This document shows positions 3,604 through 6,156 of a DNA stretch of 6,156 nucleotides, piece by piece (positions within the stretch are counted from its first letter, which is position 1; every line of letters begins with the position of its first letter). The stretch spans positions 1 through 6,156 of the forward strand of contig JAYZDB010000134.1 in the NCBI GenBank assembly GCA_036338025.1. The letters are read 5' to 3'. A program made the translations under genes and the position numbers. The notes beneath the pieces are model-generated. The model ran no database searches. It was given only the letters and a program-made list of their open reading frames with translations, and was not told where the DNA came from. The DNA comes from JAYZDB01 sp036338025. Lineage in GTDB: Bacteria; Planctomycetota; UBA1135; UBA2386.

Positions 3604-6156
3604 TTGAAGATCCAACGCCGGTTCACAAAGCCAGGGCAGTCCCCCCTTGCCCAGATCAACTTCACCAAGCGGACCTCAGAAATCCGCAACCCGGATGGAT
3701 CCCTGGTTTTCCAACTAGAGGGCATCGATGTCCCGGAAGATTGGACCCAGGTAGCAACCGATATCATTGCGCAGAAGTACTTCCGCAAGGCCGGGGTCCC
3801 GCAGCTCGGCGAGGACGGACAGCCCCTGCTCGACGAGCAGGGCAAGGCGGTTACCGGCGGCGAGACCGACTCACGCCAGGTCTTCCACCGCCTCGCAGGA
3901 TGCTGGACCGAATGGGGTGAAAAGAACGGGTATTTCGACAGCAAGCAGGACGTCGAGGCCTTCTATGACGAGTTGAGCTACATGTTGGCCGCCCAGTATG
4001 CGGCCCCAAACTCGCCGCAGTGGTTCAACACGGGACTCCACTACGCCTACGGCATCTCGGGGCCGGCCCAGGGCCACCAGTACGTCGATCCGGCGAACGG
4101 CAAGCTCAAGAAGTGCCGCAACACCTACGAACGCCCGCAGCCACACGCCTGCTTCATCCAGTCTGTCGACGATTCGCTGGTCAATCCTGGCGGCATCATG
4201 GATCTCTGGACGCGCGAGGCGCGCCTGTTCAAATTCGGTTCCGGCACCGGCACCAACTTCTCCTCCATCCGGGCCGCCAACGAGCGGCTGTCGGGTGGCG
4301 GCAAGTCTTCTGGTCTGATGTCCTTCCTGAAGATCGGCGACCGGGCGGCCGGCGCGATCAAGTCCGGCGGTACCACGCGGCGAGCCGCCAAGATGGTGTG
4401 TCTGGATCTCGACCACCCGGACATCGAGGAATTCGTGTCCTGGAAGGTCACCGAAGAAGCCAAGGTCGCGAGCCTGGTGGCGGGCAGCAAGGCGGTCAAG
4501 AGACACATGGAAGCGGTGATCAACGCCTGCCACGTCGACGTCGACGGGGAGATCGAGATCATCACCAAGGCAGGCGACAACAAGGCTCTGGCTTCGGCCC
4601 TGCATTCCGCGCGCTCGGCATTCGTGCCAGAGTCCTACCTGCAACGTTGCCGCCAACTGGCAGATCAGGGCTTCAAGGCGGTCGAGATCGAAGAATATGA
4701 CACCAAGTGGGACAGTGCTGCCTACCTGACCGTGTCGGGACAAAATTCCAACAACTCAGTACGAGTGCCCAACACCTTCTTCGACAAGCTCGAAAAGAAG
4801 GAACCTTGGCAACTCATCGGCCGCACCGACGGCAAGGTCCACAAGGAGATCGACGCCACCGAGTTGTGGGATGACATCTCTTACTCCGCCTGGGCCTGCG
4901 CCGACCCGGGCCTCCAGTACGACACCACCATCAACGAGTGGCACACCTGCCCCTCCGACGGCCGGATCAACGCGAGCAACCCGTGCTCCGAGTACATGTT
5001 CCTCGATGACACGGCCTGCAACCTGGCCTCCCTCAACCTGGGCAAGTTCCTCAACGAGGACGGGGAGTTCCAGATCGAGGACTTCCGACACGCCACCAGG
5101 ATCTGGACCATCGTCCTTGAAATCAGCGTCCTGATGGCGAGCTTCCCAAGTGCCGCCATTGCCGAGAAGAGCTACATCTTCCGCACTCTCGGCCTGGGCT
5201 ACGCCAACCTCGGTACGGTCTTGATGCGCAGGGGGATCCCCTACGCCTCCGCAGAGGCCTACGCCTTCTGCGGCGGAATCACAGCGCTCCTGACCGGCGA
5301 AAGCTACGCCACATCGGCGGAGATGGCTGAGGAGATGGGGCCATTCCCGGGCTACGAGCAAAACCGCGAGTCCATGCTCCGAGTGATGCGCAACCACCGA
5401 CGGGCCGCGTACCACGAACCGGAGTCGGCCTACGAAGATCTGAGCATCACCCCAACCGGAATCGATCCCAAGATCTGTCCCGACTACCTGCTGAGCGCCG
5501 CGCGTGATGCATGGGACCGGGCGCTGCGAGCGGGCGAGGCCCACGGTTACCGGAACGCCCAGGTCACCGTCATCGCCCCCACCGGTACCATCGGGTTGGT
5601 CATGGACTGTGACACCACCGGTGTCGAACCTGACTTTGCACTGGTCAAGTTCAAGAAGCTCGCCGGGGGTGGCTACTTCAAGATCATCAACCAGAGCCTG
5701 CCACCCGCACTCACCACCCTCGGGTACTCGCCCGCACAAATCGATGACATCATCGACTACGCGGTAGGACGCAAGACCCTCGCTGGCGCCCCAGGAATCA
5801 ACCACGAGACCCTGCAAGCCAAGGGCTTTGACGACGAGACCCTCGCCAAGGTCGAAGCCGCCCTCCTGTCAGCCTTCGACATCGGCTACGCCCTCAACAA
5901 GTCGATCCTCGGTGATGATTTCTGTCGTAACAAGCTCGGCCTCACCAGCGAGCAACTCGATGACTGGGGCTTGGACATCCTCAATCATCTAGGCTTCACC
6001 AAGGAGGAGGTCGCTGTCGCCAACAAGTATGTCTGTGGCACCATGACAGTGGAGGGCGCTCCCCATCTGCAGGACAAGCACCTGCCGGTATTTGACTGTG
6101 CGAACCGCTGTGGCCGCATCGGCGTGCGCTACATTCCATTCGACGCACACATCTAC
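3604..6156 (+). CDS. nrdJ: Adenosylcobalamin-dependent (class II) ribonucleotide reductase, 3' end missing
   Basis: The 851 visible codons encode the core of a vitamin B12-dependent ribonucleotide reductase, a cytoplasmic enzyme that reduces ribonucleotides to deoxyribonucleotides by thiyl-radical chemistry started by adenosylcobalamin. Landmarks: N-terminal MKIQRRFTKPGQ and SEIRNPDGS typical of the long NrdJ form; APNSPQWFNTG at 134-144; redox Cys183 in HACFIQS; FGSGTGTNFS at 211-220; GQNSNNSV at 379-386; active-site N459-P-C461-S-E463 carrying the thiyl-radical cysteine; and the second redox Cys472, 11 residues later as in characterised class II enzymes. A PTGTIG loop lies at 659-664 and FDCANRCG at 830-837. 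No ATP-cone precedes the catalytic barrel. The window ends at residue 851, so the C-terminal part, often including a Cys-rich tail, is not seen. The start is TTG, fixed by the strong ribosome binding site and an upstream in-frame stop. Tandem NrdR boxes upstream indicate NrdR regulation. Confidence 0.97.
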   Translation, partial: MKIQRRFTKPGQSPLAQINFTKRTSEIRNPDGSLVFQLEGIDVPEDWTQVATDIIAQKYFRKAGVPQLGEDGQPLLDEQGKAVTGGETDSRQVFHRLAGCWTEWGEKNGYFDSKQDVEAFYDELSYMLAAQYAAPNSPQWFNTGLHYAYGISGPAQGHQYVDPANGKLKKCRNTYERPQPHACFIQSVDDSLVNPGGIMDLWTREARLFKFGSGTGTNFSSIRAANERLSGGGKSSGLMSFLKIGDRAAGAIKSGGTTRRAAKMVCLDLDHPDIEEFVSWKVTEEAKVASLVAGSKAVKRHMEAVINACHVDVDGEIEIITKAGDNKALASALHSARSAFVPESYLQRCRQLADQGFKAVEIEEYDTKWDSAAYLTVSGQNSNNSVRVPNTFFDKLEKKEPWQLIGRTDGKVHKEIDATELWDDISYSAWACADPGLQYDTTINEWHTCPSDGRINASNPCSEYMFLDDTACNLASLNLGKFLNEDGEFQIEDFRHATRIWTIVLEISVLMASFPSAAIAEKSYIFRTLGLGYANLGTVLMRRGIPYASAEAYAFCGGITALLTGESYATSAEMAEEMGPFPGYEQNRESMLRVMRNHRRAAYHEPESAYEDLSITPTGIDPKICPDYLLSAARDAWDRALRAGEAHGYRNAQVTVIAPTGTIGLVMDCDTTGVEPDFALVKFKKLAGGGYFKIINQSLPPALTTLGYSPAQIDDIIDYAVGRKTLAGAPGINHETLQAKGFDDETLAKVEAALLSAFDIGYALNKSILGDDFCRNKLGLTSEQLDDWGLDILNHLGFTKEEVAVANKYVCGTMTVEGAPHLQDKHLPVFDCANRCGRIGVRYIPFDAHIY

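Noticed and set aside
3871..4743. Long minus-strand open frame (290 codons) opposite nrdJ
   Set aside because: It lies wholly antisense to the conserved NrdJ sequence; long antisense frames are expected in GC-rich coding DNA, and its translation matches nothing I recognise.
4756..5817. Long minus-strand open frame (353 codons) opposite nrdJ
   Set aside because: Same reason: a codon-bias mirror of nrdJ, rich in Gly and Val, with no recognisable motif.

Overview
The window is GC-rich bacterial DNA (low-to-mid 60s % GC by eye) with strong G/C preference at third codon positions. It holds four protein-coding genes and one long, regulatory-looking intergenic region. The gene content is ordinary bacterial housekeeping: peptidoglycan trimming, a sugar/inositol phosphatase and B12-dependent ribonucleotide reduction. 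I see no transposase, integrase, tRNA, rRNA, CRISPR array or phage gene. The sequence does not fix the phylum. The long-form class II ribonucleotide reductase without an N-terminal ATP cone, next to an S13-family D,D-carboxypeptidase, would suit an environmental planctomycete, proteobacterium or other high-GC Gram-negative-type bacterium. I would not go further without a homology search.

Layout. (1) 2-721 (+): the 3' part of a tryptophan-rich protein of unknown function, resembling alpha/alpha-toroid proteins (terpene-cyclase/prenyltransferase-like repeats). (2) 718-1536 (-): an inositol-monophosphatase-family enzyme. It converges on gene 1, and the two TAG stop codons share the palindrome CTAG. 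(3) 1533-2948 (-): a PBP4/DacB-type D-alanyl-D-alanine carboxypeptidase/endopeptidase with a signal peptide, overlapping the phosphatase start by four bases (ATGA), so genes 3 and 2 form one operon. (4) 2949-3603: a 655-base divergent intergenic region. (5) 3604-6156 (+): the first 851 codons of an adenosylcobalamin-dependent (class II) ribonucleotide reductase, NrdJ, which runs off the right edge. It starts at TTG behind a strong Shine-Dalgarno sequence.

The most informative part is the intergenic region. It carries two NrdR-box-like sequences at 3161-3176 and 3193-3208, 32 bases apart centre to centre (about three helical turns) and overlapping a plausible promoter. This is the usual arrangement for the deoxynucleotide-sensing repressor NrdR. 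Between these boxes and the nrdJ start lies a leader of about 390 bases, packed with perfect or near-perfect hairpins and some mutually exclusive pairings. It does not show the conserved blocks of a cobalamin riboswitch. nrdJ may therefore be controlled at two levels: transcriptionally by NrdR, and through an RNA element of unknown class in its leader. That leader is the best candidate here for something undescribed.

The two operons face away from each other and have no obvious metabolic link. The minus-strand pair serves the envelope and phosphate-ester hydrolysis; the plus-strand gene supplies deoxynucleotides for DNA synthesis.
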